Shown piece after piece: positions 1-8,700 of a stretch of 64,000 nucleotides of DNA. Position 1 is the first letter of the stretch, and each line of letters starts with the position of its first letter. The stretch lies in contig NZ_CP108055.1 of NCBI RefSeq assembly GCF_036174265.1, positions 186,001-250,000 of the forward strand, read 5' to 3'. The notes beneath the pieces were generated by a model that had not been told where the DNA came from, made no database searches, and saw only the letters and a program-made list of their open reading frames with translations. The translations under genes and the position numbers were made by a program. The DNA comes from Streptomyces sp. NBC_00285. GTDB lineage: Bacteria > Actinomycetota > Actinomycetes > Streptomycetales > Streptomycetaceae.

Positions 1-1
1 C

Positions 2-154
2 CGTTACACCCTCACCGGCGGCGGCCGGCACACCGCGCAGATCATGGCCAAGGTCCGACGCGGCGCCGGCGGCTGGGAGATGAAGGCGATCGGCGAACCC
101 GCCACCGGCCGCACCTTCCAGGACCTTCTGCCCACGATCAAGCCGTACCTGTAG
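2..154 (+). CDS. TerD-family protein, C-terminal end (partial)
   Basis: The window opens inside a gene; only the last 50 codons are present, ending with TAG after KPYL. The visible residues (start RYTLTGGG, then GWEMKAIGEPATGRTFQDL) match the C-terminal strand pattern of TerD/CABP-type tellurium-resistance and stress proteins, calcium-binding cytosolic proteins common in multiple copies in Streptomyces. The calcium-binding DxD motifs would lie upstream, outside the window, so the assignment rests on the C-terminal signature alone. Confidence 0.65.
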   Translation, partial: RYTLTGGGRHTAQIMAKVRRGAGGWEMKAIGEPATGRTFQDLLPTIKPYL

Positions 155-257
155 AACGCGGGGTCCTTTATTTTCCTCATACATGGGCGGAATGGTCTCG
201 GTTCGAACGGGCACTCGCACGCCATCAACGACTGGACCGAGGGCGGGCAGACCACTC

Positions 258-521
258 ATGGAGATCTCAGGCATCATCAGCGCGATCGTCATCGGCATCG
301 TGATCGGTGTCCTCGGCCGGCTCGTCGTCCCAGGGCGCCAGCGCATCGGTGTCCTCTGGACGATTGCCATCGGCATCATCGCCGCGTTCATCGGCACCGG
401 CATCGCCGCTGGCCTCGACGTCGCCAACACCAAGGGCGTCGACTGGATCGAGTGGCTCATCCAGATCGCTCTCGCCGCCGTCGGCGTCGCCGCGGTCAGC
501 AAGGTGAAGGTCCGTCACTGA
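258..521 (+). CDS. GlsB/YeaQ/YmgE-family small membrane protein
   Basis: An 87-aa protein starting MEISGIISAIVIG, with three hydrophobic segments (about residues 3-25, 33-53 and 64-80) and a short basic C-terminus. The N-terminal transmembrane segment followed by the GRLVVPGRQ turn is the signature of the transglycosylase-associated GlsB/YeaQ family, small inner-membrane proteins linked to envelope stress whose molecular role is not settled. A longer in-frame start at 183 exists, but its extra 25 residues are low-complexity and do not resemble the family, so the ATG at 258 is preferred. Confidence 0.8.
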   Translation: MEISGIISAIVIGIVIGVLGRLVVPGRQRIGVLWTIAIGIIAAFIGTGIAAGLDVANTKGVDWIEWLIQIALAAVGVAAVSKVKVRH

Positions 522-557
522 CCGCGGCCCCAAAAATCCGTTTCGCCTCGGCCTACG

Positions 558-1763
558 TCACAGCACCTGACGGAGGCCTGGCAGCCGGCGCAGGGCCGCC
601 GCCAGGAGGAAGGACACCGGGACGACGAGTACGCACACGACCAACCACGCGCCGGCCGCGGACAACCCGCGGTCGGCCAGGCAGTACTGGACGGTGACCA
701 CCAGCGGCAGGTGGACGATGTACACGGCATAGCAACAGGCCGCCAGCTCTCCTGTCAGTCGCGTGCGATGCGTCACCGCTTCCCGGAACAGCGTCAGCAG
801 GCCGACGCACAGGGCCACGCACAACACACTCTCGTACGTCGCCCACAGCGCCGACGGCGCGTCGAAGCCGCCGCTCCCGAAGCAGCCGGCGTCGGATCCT
901 ACTGCGAACAGAAGCGCCACCCCGGCCAGACCCCCGCCCAGCCACACCCACCCGACTCGGACATGGAGCCGCCGCAGCCAGTCGTGGCGGTGCGCGAGCA
1001 CCCCGAGTGTGAAGAAGGCCGCGTACTGCGGCACCCGGGCGGGCTCCACCTGGAGGAAGTCCAGAAACGGGACCCACTCATCCAGCGGGTAGCGCAGCCG
1101 TACCAGGAAGGTCGCCATCGAGATCCCCGCCGTCAGCCCCAGCAGTGCCGCGTGCCCTGGCGCGCGCGTCTTCCGCGGCGGGCCGGGCCGTCGCCTCAGC
1201 AGGTGGCAGGCCTTGCGGCACAGCACGTAGAGCACGACGTACGCCAGCAGGTTCTGGATGAACCACAGGTGCCCGAACTGGAGGTCCGGCCACGATGGCC
1301 CGCTCCAGTCCGCGGGCCTGTCACCCAGCCCGAGGTAGACGTCGGTGAAGTAGTGAGGAAAGGAGATCGGCGGATAGCCGCGGTAGCGGACGTAGTAGGC
1401 GTACATCAGGCCCGGCACGATCGTCAGCGCTCCCGCCACAACCGGGGTGCCGAGCCGGACCAGCCGGCCCTTCAGGAACGGCCACGTACCGCGCCACTCG
1501 TAGGACTCGGGCACGAAAACGGCCGAGACGAAGAAGAACAGGCTCATGAAGAAGGCCCCGTCGACTGCGGAGAGGGTGGCGAGGGCCGGAGTCCGCGGCT
1601 GCCCCTCGACGTACCACCAGTCGGCGGGGCCGTACGCCTGTGCCGCGTGGTGAACGACGACCAGAACGGTCAGGGCGATGCGTAAGTTGTCCAGCCAGCC
1701 CAGACGAAGACGACCAACCGGGCGGGTGGTGGGCGGCGGGGCGCCGGAATCGGTGGTGTACAT
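558..1763 (-). CDS. acyltransferase-3 family membrane protein
   Basis: A 401-aa polytopic protein. The N-terminal WLDNLRIALTVLVVVHH (residues 23-39) is the first membrane helix and catalytic-His region of the acyltransferase-3/OafA/MdoC family, which transfers acetyl or other acyl groups onto sugars or antibiotics at the membrane. About ten hydrophobic segments follow, with the conserved basic FLKGRLVRLG turn near residue 100. The ATG at 1763 has a GAGGAAG ribosome site eight bases upstream, better than the in-frame ATG at 1847. The target cannot be read from context; neighbours are a sulfotransferase (divergent) and a GlsB protein. Confidence 0.85.
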   Translation of the reverse strand: MYTTDSGAPPPTTRPVGRLRLGWLDNLRIALTVLVVVHHAAQAYGPADWWYVEGQPRTPALATLSAVDGAFFMSLFFFVSAVFVPESYEWRGTWPFLKGRLVRLGTPVVAGALTIVPGLMYAYYVRYRGYPPISFPHYFTDVYLGLGDRPADWSGPSWPDLQFGHLWFIQNLLAYVVLYVLCRKACHLLRRRPGPPRKTRAPGHAALLGLTAGISMATFLVRLRYPLDEWVPFLDFLQVEPARVPQYAAFFTLGVLAHRHDWLRRLHVRVGWVWLGGGLAGVALLFAVGSDAGCFGSGGFDAPSALWATYESVLCVALCVGLLTLFREAVTHRTRLTGELAACCYAVYIVHLPLVVTVQYCLADRGLSAAGAWLVVCVLVVPVSFLLAAALRRLPGLRQVL

Positions 1764-1981
1764 GCGTTCAGCTTCCTCAACACTTGTACACATCGCACTG
1801 GTGCCAGCCCCCGTCCCGCCCTCCGGAAAGCCGTAGGCGCCCAGCACTTTTCGGGCAGCTCGATGTCCTCATGGAATTCTTATCCATCACCCATGGCGAG
1901 CCCAGGGGTACGCCACAGTATGGTCAAGCCTTCAAGAGGAGGGTCCGGTTCCACACGACGGGGGGACAAGGAGGCACGGCC

Positions 1982-2797
1982 ATGGTTTCACCCGGAACAG
2001 AAGTCCGCCGCGTGGCACGCGGAATGCGACGACGACTGCGAAGGCTCTCGGAATCGCCCGTGCCACAGTCGGCCGGCCGCCTGGTACCTGACCCGGTGTT
2101 CGTCATCTCCTCCATACGCTCCGGCTCGACGCTGCTGCGAGTGCTGCTCAACAGCCACCCCCAGGTCCGGGCCCCGCACGAGATGCACCTGCGCACGCTC
2201 TCCGTCGATCTCACCAAGCCGTACACCAAGAAGGCGATGGATGAACTCGGCCTCGACCAGAGGGAGTTGGAGTACCTCCTGTGGGACCGGATCCTGCACC
2301 GCGAACTCGTGCTCAGCGGCAAGCAGATCATCGTCGACAAGACACCGGGCAACGCGGGCGTGTGGGAGCGGTTGCACGAGGGCTGGCCGAAAGCCCGCTA
2401 TCTCTTCCTGCTCCGCCACCCGGCGTCGATGGTCAGCTCGCTGATCAACAACCGTCCCGACCGTGAGTTGGATGCGACCGTGCGCGAGGTGCGCATGTAC
2501 ATCGACGCGGTGGAGGCCGCCCGCAACAGTCTGGAAGGGCTGACAGTCCGCTACGAAGATCTGACCGAGCAGCCCGCCGACGTCACGCGGAAGATCTGCG
2601 CGTACCTCGGCGTGCCGTGGACACCGAGGATGCTCGAATACCGAAAGGGCGACCACGGGCCGTTCGTACCGTTCATCGGTGACTGGAGCGAGAACATCAA
2701 GTCCGGACGGATTCAGAGGGCACGGCCGCTGCCGGCCCCGGAAGAGGTACCCGAGGCGCTGCACGACATCGCCCGCACTTGGGGATACCGATGTTGA
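1982..2797 (+). CDS. sulfotransferase family protein
   Basis: A 271-aa soluble protein. The 5'-phosphosulfate-binding loop ISSIRSGSTLLRVLL lies at residues 42-56, and the 3'-phosphate-binding motif RYLFLLRHPASMVSSL at about 139-154; both are diagnostic of PAPS-dependent sulfotransferases. It should move sulfate from PAPS to a hydroxyl or amine of an unidentified acceptor, as in bacterial sulfotransferases of natural-product or glycan modification. The basic N-terminus (residues 9-22) is not a signal peptide. Its stop overlaps the ATG of the APS-kinase-like gene (ATGTTGA), so the two are translationally coupled. An in-frame upstream extension to 1640 lacks family similarity. Confidence 0.85.
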   Translation: MVSPGTEVRRVARGMRRRLRRLSESPVPQSAGRLVPDPVFVISSIRSGSTLLRVLLNSHPQVRAPHEMHLRTLSVDLTKPYTKKAMDELGLDQRELEYLLWDRILHRELVLSGKQIIVDKTPGNAGVWERLHEGWPKARYLFLLRHPASMVSSLINNRPDRELDATVREVRMYIDAVEAARNSLEGLTVRYEDLTEQPADVTRKICAYLGVPWTPRMLEYRKGDHGPFVPFIGDWSENIKSGRIQRARPLPAPEEVPEALHDIARTWGYRC

Positions 2798-3162
2798 AAG
2801 ACGTGAAGTGCCGATGCACCTGCGCCGGCGCGACGGTGTGGGTGACAGGGCGGTCGCTGGCCGACCGGCGGGCCGCCGCCTACGCGATGGCAGAGCGGCT
2901 GGCTGCCGATGGGCACCGGGTGCAGGTCCTCGATCGGCTCGACGGCTCGGGTGCGCGCCCTGAGCGCACTGGAATGACGGCCGAGGTGCTGGCCCGCAAC
3001 GGGATCGTGGCCATCGTTCCGTGCGCCGCGGAAGGCGCCGACACGGTGCGCGCACGTCACGAGGCAAGCGGTACCCGATACATCGAGATGTGCGTCACCG
3101 GAAAAGACGCCCCGCAGGAGTTTGCCGCGATGGTGAAGACGCTTCTCCCCGGGCGGCGTTGA
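2791..3162 (+). CDS. APS-kinase-like protein lacking the P-loop
   Basis: A 123-aa protein whose framework matches adenylylsulfate kinase: ATVWVTG at 14-20, AYAMAERLAADGHRVQVLD at 30-48, then AEVLARNGIVAIVP and VRARHEASGTRYIE. In true APS kinases the first strand is followed by GLSGAGKST; here it reads GRSLADRRA, with no Walker lysine, and the DGD/Walker-B-like region is shortened to DRLDGSG. The protein is also about 60 residues shorter than CysC. It is therefore unlikely to phosphorylate APS and may be a pseudoenzyme partner of the coupled sulfotransferase (an inference), or simply decaying. Start chosen at the overlapping ATG at 2791. Confidence 0.75.
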   Translation: MLKDVKCRCTCAGATVWVTGRSLADRRAAAYAMAERLAADGHRVQVLDRLDGSGARPERTGMTAEVLARNGIVAIVPCAAEGADTVRARHEASGTRYIEMCVTGKDAPQEFAAMVKTLLPGRR

Positions 3163-3184
3163 TCACCAACCGTGAGTCCGTCCG

Positions 3185-3811
3185 TCAGCCCGTGCTTCCC
3201 CCGTCGGCACTGTCCTTCAGGGATCCGAAGAATCCCTGAAGCAACAGCCGTTGATTGGCCGCGCTCCGGCGTGCCAGGACGTCGGGCGCGAACATCGGTT
3301 CGTCCAGGTTGGGCTGCATCACCCGCTCCAGCAGCAGTGGCCCGAGGATCAGGCAGAGCATTTGGAACGGCGCCCACTCGTCGTCGGGTCCCTGCCCGCC
3401 GTATGTCCCGGACAGCCGTTCCACCTCCGCACGCGCACCGGCCAGCAGGCGCCCGAACAGTTCTGAGCTGGCTTCGCTGTTCTCCAGGAGCACGTGCCGC
3501 AGGTAGCCGCGCAGCACCGGATCCGCGCCAAAGACGTGTGCCGAGACCTCGCCCAGCGAAGCCATCAGCCCCTTGTCCGGGTCGAGGTCGCGCAGTTGCT
3601 CGGTGATGCGGTCCAGGACGTATTCGTCGACCGCGGCGCGCAGGCCCTCCTTGGAGCCGAAGTGCCGGGTGACCAAGGCCGGCGAGAGACCGGCCGCGGC
3701 CGCCACCGCCCGGGTCGACGTCGCCTCGAACCCCCGTTCGGCGAACAGTTCCAGCGCCGTCTCGCGCAGCCTGGCCCGCCCCGTCAGATCACTCTTCGCC
3801 GGTGTCCGCAT
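3185..3811 (-). CDS. TetR/AcrR-family transcriptional regulator
   Basis: A 208-aa protein with a TetR N-terminal DNA-binding domain at residues 12-58: ALELFAERGFEATSTRAVAAAAGLS, then the recognition-helix region ALVTRHFGSKEGL. The rest is helical, as expected for a ligand and dimer domain. It converges with the sulfotransferase/APS-kinase-like pair with only 22 bases between stops. Target genes are unknown; the upstream region up to about 4.1 kb has no gene, so autoregulation is the simplest expectation. Confidence 0.9.
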   Translation of the reverse strand: MRTPAKSDLTGRARLRETALELFAERGFEATSTRAVAAAAGLSPALVTRHFGSKEGLRAAVDEYVLDRITEQLRDLDPDKGLMASLGEVSAHVFGADPVLRGYLRHVLLENSEASSELFGRLLAGARAEVERLSGTYGGQGPDDEWAPFQMLCLILGPLLLERVMQPNLDEPMFAPDVLARRSAANQRLLLQGFFGSLKDSADGGSTG

Positions 3812-4099
3812 GACGGCAGCGTAACCACCAACATGACACCGCCCCTCGCCATCCGGCGGCCGACCACAGTGGCCTCTGGATACAGACCGAGCCCCGCACG
3901 ACCACCGGGGGCCGGATCGACGTGTGAAGTTTCCGCTCCGAGAACGACCCTGCTCCAGGGGGCTGGCCGACAGCCGGCGTCTCGGCAGGGCCCCTCAGCA
4001 AGACTCGCGCGTGTGCCGGCTCGGTCGGTTCTGGAGAACATCCCGGCCATGGAAAATGGCAACCCCGCAATACGCCAATTCCCCGAGGCTGCAACCTTC

Positions 4100-4312
4100 C
4101 TACCATTCCCGAGAGGCTTGAGCCGGCCGTTCAGTACTCTCGTTTTGAGGCGATGCGGTGAGTTCGGTAGACAGGGCGGTTCCGTCGATTTCTGACTCGA
4201 CCGGAAGGAGGCGCGCCTTGGCCAGTAAGGCGAGCCCCATATAGCGGCGGGCCTCGGTCCATTCGTCGTTCTGTTCGGCCAGCACCGCGCCGAACAGCCG
4301 GATCACGGCGGT
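4100..4312 (-). pseudogene. IS256/mutator-type transposase, C-terminal remnant
   Basis: Only about 68 codons survive, starting [16 protein letters not shown]. The pattern I-R-L-x-GAVLAEQ-x-DEW-x-E-x-RRY is the C-terminus of Streptomyces IS256-family (mutator) transposases. A second copy of the same segment, in the other orientation, lies at 21093-21310 and matches at both protein and DNA level, so both derive from one element family. Nothing of the catalytic DDE region remains. The adjoining bases 4313-4550 hold no convincing gene; a 51-codon minus-strand frame (4335-4490) has poor third-position GC and was not called. Confidence 0.7.
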
Positions 4313-4550
4313 GCGGTTGTGCCCCGCTTTCCGGCTACCAGGCTGCGCCGATCGGGGACCCTCGCGGACCGGTGAGCAGGTCGATCAAGCGCGCTATCTG
4401 CCCACTCTCTTCAAGCTCTTCGAAGTCCTGGCCGGAGCACGGGAACAGAACCCGAAATTCCTCCTCAAGTAGCTTCACAAAGACGCTCACGGATCGATGA
4501 CGCCGCAGGCCGTCGAGACAGAGTCGCGGGTCACCCCCGTGGCCAGCCGT

Positions 4551-5381
4551 TCAGCCGATGATGGCGACCGGGGCGTCCCAGGCGTTGCGGTCGACGTTGA
4601 TGGTGTGACCGCCGCGCGTCTCCTTGCTGTTGGCCTTGTACTGGTGGCCGCGGCTGTGGTCGGTGTACAGCTTCGGGTCCCAGGGCCAGTCCTTGGTGGT
4701 GGTCTCCTGACCGTTCCACAGGGCGTACCAGAGGTTGCCGGGCAGGTCCGTGCGGTTCTTGGCGGTGGCGATCGCCTTGGCACTGGAGCTGCTGAAGCCG
4801 TAGAGGCTCGCGCGGTAGGTCTTGGTGCGCAGAGTCTTGGTGAACGACCGCACATAGGTGAGGGTGGCGTCGTTGCAGGCCTTGTCGGCGATGTCGTACG
4901 ACTCCATGTTGAGGTAGATCGGGCTGCCGGGCTTCATGCCGAGCGCCGAGGCCTTGGTGATCGCGTCGCCTGCGTTGGCGGCCCCGACTGAGGCCGCGGT
5001 GGCCGCGGTGAACCTCTCCTTGTTGAGGCTCTTCTGGCAGGGCGGCTGTGCCCCGACGTACAGGGGGATGGTCCGCCAGCCGAGGGTGTCGACCGACTTC
5101 ACCCAGGACTTGGTGAGGTTGGGCTGGGCGCAGCCACGGTTCTTGCCGCCGATGTAGACGGCGACGCCGCCGTAGTAGGCGTCCTTCTTCCACGCCTTCA
5201 TCGCGGTGAGCGAGGGCGCCGTGCAGGCGTCGAAGGCCCGGCCGGTGTAGGTCTTTTGCGCGGGCCATGCCGTGGCGGCCATCGAGGTCTGAGCCGCGAT
5301 CCCGGCGCCGGACACGACGACGATGCCGGTCGTCGCCAGGGCGATGTAGCGGCCTTTTCTGGTCAGCCGATGCTTCGGCAT
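4551..5381 (-). CDS. secreted DUF1906 (glycoside-hydrolase-like, Rv2525c-type) protein
   Basis: A 276-aa protein with a signal peptide: basic start MPKHRLTRKGR, hydrophobic stretch, and likely cleavage near residue 33-36. The mature part begins with the DUF1906 strand (GRAFDACTAPSLTAMKAW, YYGGVAVYIGG) and carries PLYVGAQ, IYLNMESYD and LWYALWNG, as expected for the TIM-barrel-like Rv2525c/DUF1906 family of cell-envelope proteins. The acidic residue in YLNMESY occupies the glycosidase active-site strand. The start ATG is placed directly after a GGGGTGGGGA ribosome site. It may act on peptidoglycan or glycans outside the cell; activity is not proven for the family. Confidence 0.85.
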   Translation of the reverse strand: MPKHRLTRKGRYIALATTGIVVVSGAGIAAQTSMAATAWPAQKTYTGRAFDACTAPSLTAMKAWKKDAYYGGVAVYIGGKNRGCAQPNLTKSWVKSVDTLGWRTIPLYVGAQPPCQKSLNKERFTAATAASVGAANAGDAITKASALGMKPGSPIYLNMESYDIADKACNDATLTYVRSFTKTLRTKTYRASLYGFSSSSAKAIATAKNRTDLPGNLWYALWNGQETTTKDWPWDPKLYTDHSRGHQYKANSKETRGGHTINVDRNAWDAPVAIIG

Positions 5382-5478
5382 TTCCCCACCCCACAAAAGT
5401 CTGGCCGGCCAGGGCTGTTGCAGCCCTGGCGGATATCGAAAAGAGAAATCGTTACGTCTTATGACGGCCGAGGAGCGT

Positions 5479-5652
5479 TCAGCTTGCGGAGTTGCGGCCG
5501 ATGAACCATACGGCTCCTCCTGCCACGACAGCGGCGAGACCCATAAGCAGGACAGGTAGGCCCGGGCCGGGAAGAACGTACATCGCTGCTCCGGCCGCTG
5601 TGAGAGCGACGCCGATCGACATCACCAGGACGCCGACGCGGGACTGGGACAT
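5479..5652 (-). CDS. 57-aa two-helix membrane protein
   Basis: Reading from ATG at 5652 gives MSQSRVGVLVMSIGVALTAA and continues to GRNSAS, with two hydrophobic helices (about 6-27 and 32-51) separated by PGPG. AAGGAG lies about seven bases before the ATG. It sits just downstream of the Rhs gene in the same direction, where polymorphic-toxin immunity genes are usually found. A strong hairpin at 5705-5740 separates the two, however, so co-transcription is uncertain. No family is recognised. Confidence 0.6.
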   Translation of the reverse strand: MSQSRVGVLVMSIGVALTAAGAAMYVLPGPGLPVLLMGLAAVVAGGAVWFIGRNSAS

Positions 5653-5704
5653 GCTGATTGCTCCTTGGTATTCGCCGTTGAGAGGTGTTTCGGGAATTCA
5701 GGGC

Positions 5705-5740
5705 GGCTGCCCGGACCGCTGTGAAGCGGTCCGGGCAGCC
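5705..5740 (-). terminator. intrinsic-type terminator hairpin after the Rhs gene
   Basis: A perfect 16-bp stem (GGCTGCCCGGACCGCT paired with its complement) with a GTGA tetraloop lies 15 bases beyond the Rhs stop codon on the minus strand. There is no U-run, as is usual for Streptomyces terminators. It probably ends the Rhs transcript. Confidence 0.75.
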
Positions 5741-5755
5741 TGGAATGTACCGGGA

Positions 5756-8700
5756 TCAGTATCCCCAGTAGATCTTCGAGGAGTAGACGTAGGTCCGTCG
5801 GTAGGTGGTCCACCAGGACGATGTCTCGGAGAACCGGAAGTTGGTGTACGTCTTCCGGTACGTGATCCGGTCCTGGTACTGGGTGGTGTAGACGGACACC
5901 CATTCGGCGAGGACCTTTTCGCGGCTCCACGACAGGAGGGTGCAGCGGACACCGCGCTGGGTGCGCCAGCGCCACCGCTCCTTCCAGCCCACGATCGCCA
6001 GGGGTGTCCAGTCGGCGAGCGCGTCCCACATCCAGGAGTACTTCTTGGTGCGCCAGCTGGTGTAGGACCACTTGCCGGACCAGGTGATCTTGATGTCGCT
6101 TCGCCAGCCGGTCCACGCGTACCACGGGATCTTGCAGGGCAGGCAGCCGGAGACGTCCTCGGCGTTGACCGGGTCGGCGCAGACGTAGTCGTAGTTGCTG
6201 CAGCTGCCGCCGGCCACCGGGTCGGTCTGCAGGAACCGGCCAGAGGCCGGGTCGTACAGGCGCACGCCCATGAGGACGAGGTTGCCGAGGGTGTCGGCCG
6301 AGCGCTGTTCGCCGCCGAAGAAGCCGTAGCGGGCCTGTTCGGTGCCGGTGCGCTTGCCGAACTCGTCCGTGGTCAGGGCCGTGGGGGCCTTGGAGGTGTC
6401 GAGCGGCAGTGCGAGGGAGACGTCGTTGTGCAGGTCGACGAGTTGCAGGACGACGTCACCGGTCTTGCTGGTGGTGGCACCGAGGCTGCGTCCGGGGGAT
6501 TCCACGTTGCGGGTGATGGCCCCGGTGCTGGTGTTCTCGACAATCCAGGTCGGCTTGTCGCTGTCGCTGCTGTAGTGGTTGACCTTGGTCGCGGTCGTGG
6601 CCCAGCTGCCCGAGGCGTTCGACTCGACGGTCCAGGAACGGATCCGGCGGGTGGCGTCGAGAGCCCAGGTCTGGCGCTGGTCGCCCAACTGCTGCTGCCT
6701 CACGAGGTCGTTGAGGTAGTAGCCGAGCATGCCCTCACCGGGAACCGTGGTGGCGCGGCCGAACGCGTCGTAGGCGTAGCCGCTGTCAGTCCGCCGGTCG
6801 GCCGTGTCGTAGGTGCTGGTGACGGTCGTACCGCCGGTGGTCGGGCAGTCCAGACCGGGGGCGGCGGCGGCCGTCGTGACGGAGGTCCGGTTGGAGTGCT
6901 TGTCCCAGACGTACGAGCGGCGGGTGCAGACGCTGTCGGCTGTGTCCTCCACCGACGTCAGTCGGCCGGCGTCGTCGTAACCGTAGCCGCGGTTGGTGTT
7001 CTGTCCTGCACCTCCGGCACGGGTGGCCCACTGGTCGTGGGCCGTGACCGTGGCGGCGTCGCTGAGCAGCAGGGCGCCGTCGGAGTCACGGGTGTAGGTG
7101 CGCTCCGTCGGCTTGCCGGCCGGATCGTTGGACTGGGTCATCGTGTAGCCGCCGGGCAGCTTCTCGGTGGCCACGTTGCCGTCCGCGTCGTACGAGGTGC
7201 GGAAGGTTCCCGCGACGGAGTCGGTGAGCGAGACGAGCAGTCCGCGCGGCTCGGCCGACGTGTCGTAGGTGTAGGTGACCGTCGAGGGGGCGCCGTCGGT
7301 GCTCTTGACCAGCCGGTTGAGCTGGTCGTACTGCACCGAGGTGGTGTTGGCGTCGGCGTCCGTGTAGCTCATCTGGCGTCCGAGCACGTCGAAGGTGCGG
7401 GTGATGGCGCCCGCGGTCGTCGAGGAGGTCTTGGTGAGGTGTCCTGCTTCCGCGTCGTAGGTGAAGGTCTGGTCCGGGATGGCGGTGCCGGCGGTGCCGC
7501 TGGTGGTGACCGTCGACTGGCGGCCGGCCGCATCGTAGGTGGTGATCAGGGTGCGGGTGGCGCCGTTGGCGCTCTCCACGACCTTCGCGGGCTGACCGTA
7601 GACGTTGTACTCGTTGTAGATCACCGGCAGGGCGCCGTTGGTGCCGGCTGTGGTACCGGCGTAGCGCACCTCGCAGACCTGGTCGGCCCACTCGGGGCGG
7701 CCCGCGCAGGTTCCGGTGCCCGTGGCTGACCAGTACGTGGTCAGCTGAGTTCCGGGGTCGGTTCCGTTCGACTTGGGCATGAGCGACTTGACGGCGCGGC
7801 CCTTATCGTCGAACTCGGTGATCCGGGTGATCGCGAGGCCGCCGGGGTCCTGCACGTTCTTCGTGGCCAGGCCCTTGGCCCAGTCGTACTCGGTGGTGGT
7901 GACACGCCCGTCGGCCATCTGACCGGGATACGTCAGCAGTTCGGCGCCGACGGTCTCCTTGGTGGGCTGGTTGACCACGGTGGCCGAGCCGTCGGTGGGA
8001 CGACCGGCGTCGTAGGCGGTGGTCGTCCACGTACGACCGGGGGCCGCGGTGCCCGCTGCGAGCAGGACAGTGCTGTCGGCAGCCTTGAGGTCTTTACCCA
8101 AGGTCAGCATGCGCAGCGGCCCGCGGGAGTCGGTCGAGCGGGAGCCGTCAGGGGCGAACGTGGTCTCCGTTGCCAGCAGGCGGGCCCGCGCTGCGGATCC
8201 GGCCGCGTCGGAGCCCAGTCCGAGCTCGGAGAGGTTGGCCTTGTCCTTGGCGGTAAGTCCGAGAGCGAGGGCGCGGTTCGCGGCCGACAGCTCCATCACC
8301 GTGTTGCCGTACCGGTCGTACTGGGTGGTGGTGATGTGATCGCCGGGGTTGCGCTGGTTGACCTGGCGTCCGGAGGCGTTCATGTAGAGCACCATGGCCC
8401 GGGCGTAGTCGGCCTTCGTCAACTGCGCACCGTCGGAGGACGAGGGCACCTTGTCCGCGGGGAAGACCGCGGTCGCGTCGACGGGAGCCTCGTTCTGTCC
8501 CCACTTGGCGATTTCGGCCGAGGCCATCGCGGCCGGGGCCGTTGTCCCGGTGAGGGGCACGTTGTAGACGACCGTGGAAGTCGCCGTGCCGGAGACCTGG
8601 TCCTTCGTGCCGGCCGCCAGGGTGGGCCTCTGCACGGACAGCAGCATGCCGTCCGAGGCACCTGTCACCGCGGCGACCTTGCCGTAGTTGAACGTCCACG

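Noticed and set aside
4335..4490. 51-codon minus-strand frame next to the IS256 remnant
   Set aside because: Codon third positions are not GC-rich as in the real genes here and there is no family resemblance.
5492..7729. A 745-codon plus-strand open frame
   Set aside because: It is antisense to the Rhs gene, Gly/Val/Arg-rich with no domain, and has the composition expected from a GC-biased opposite strand.
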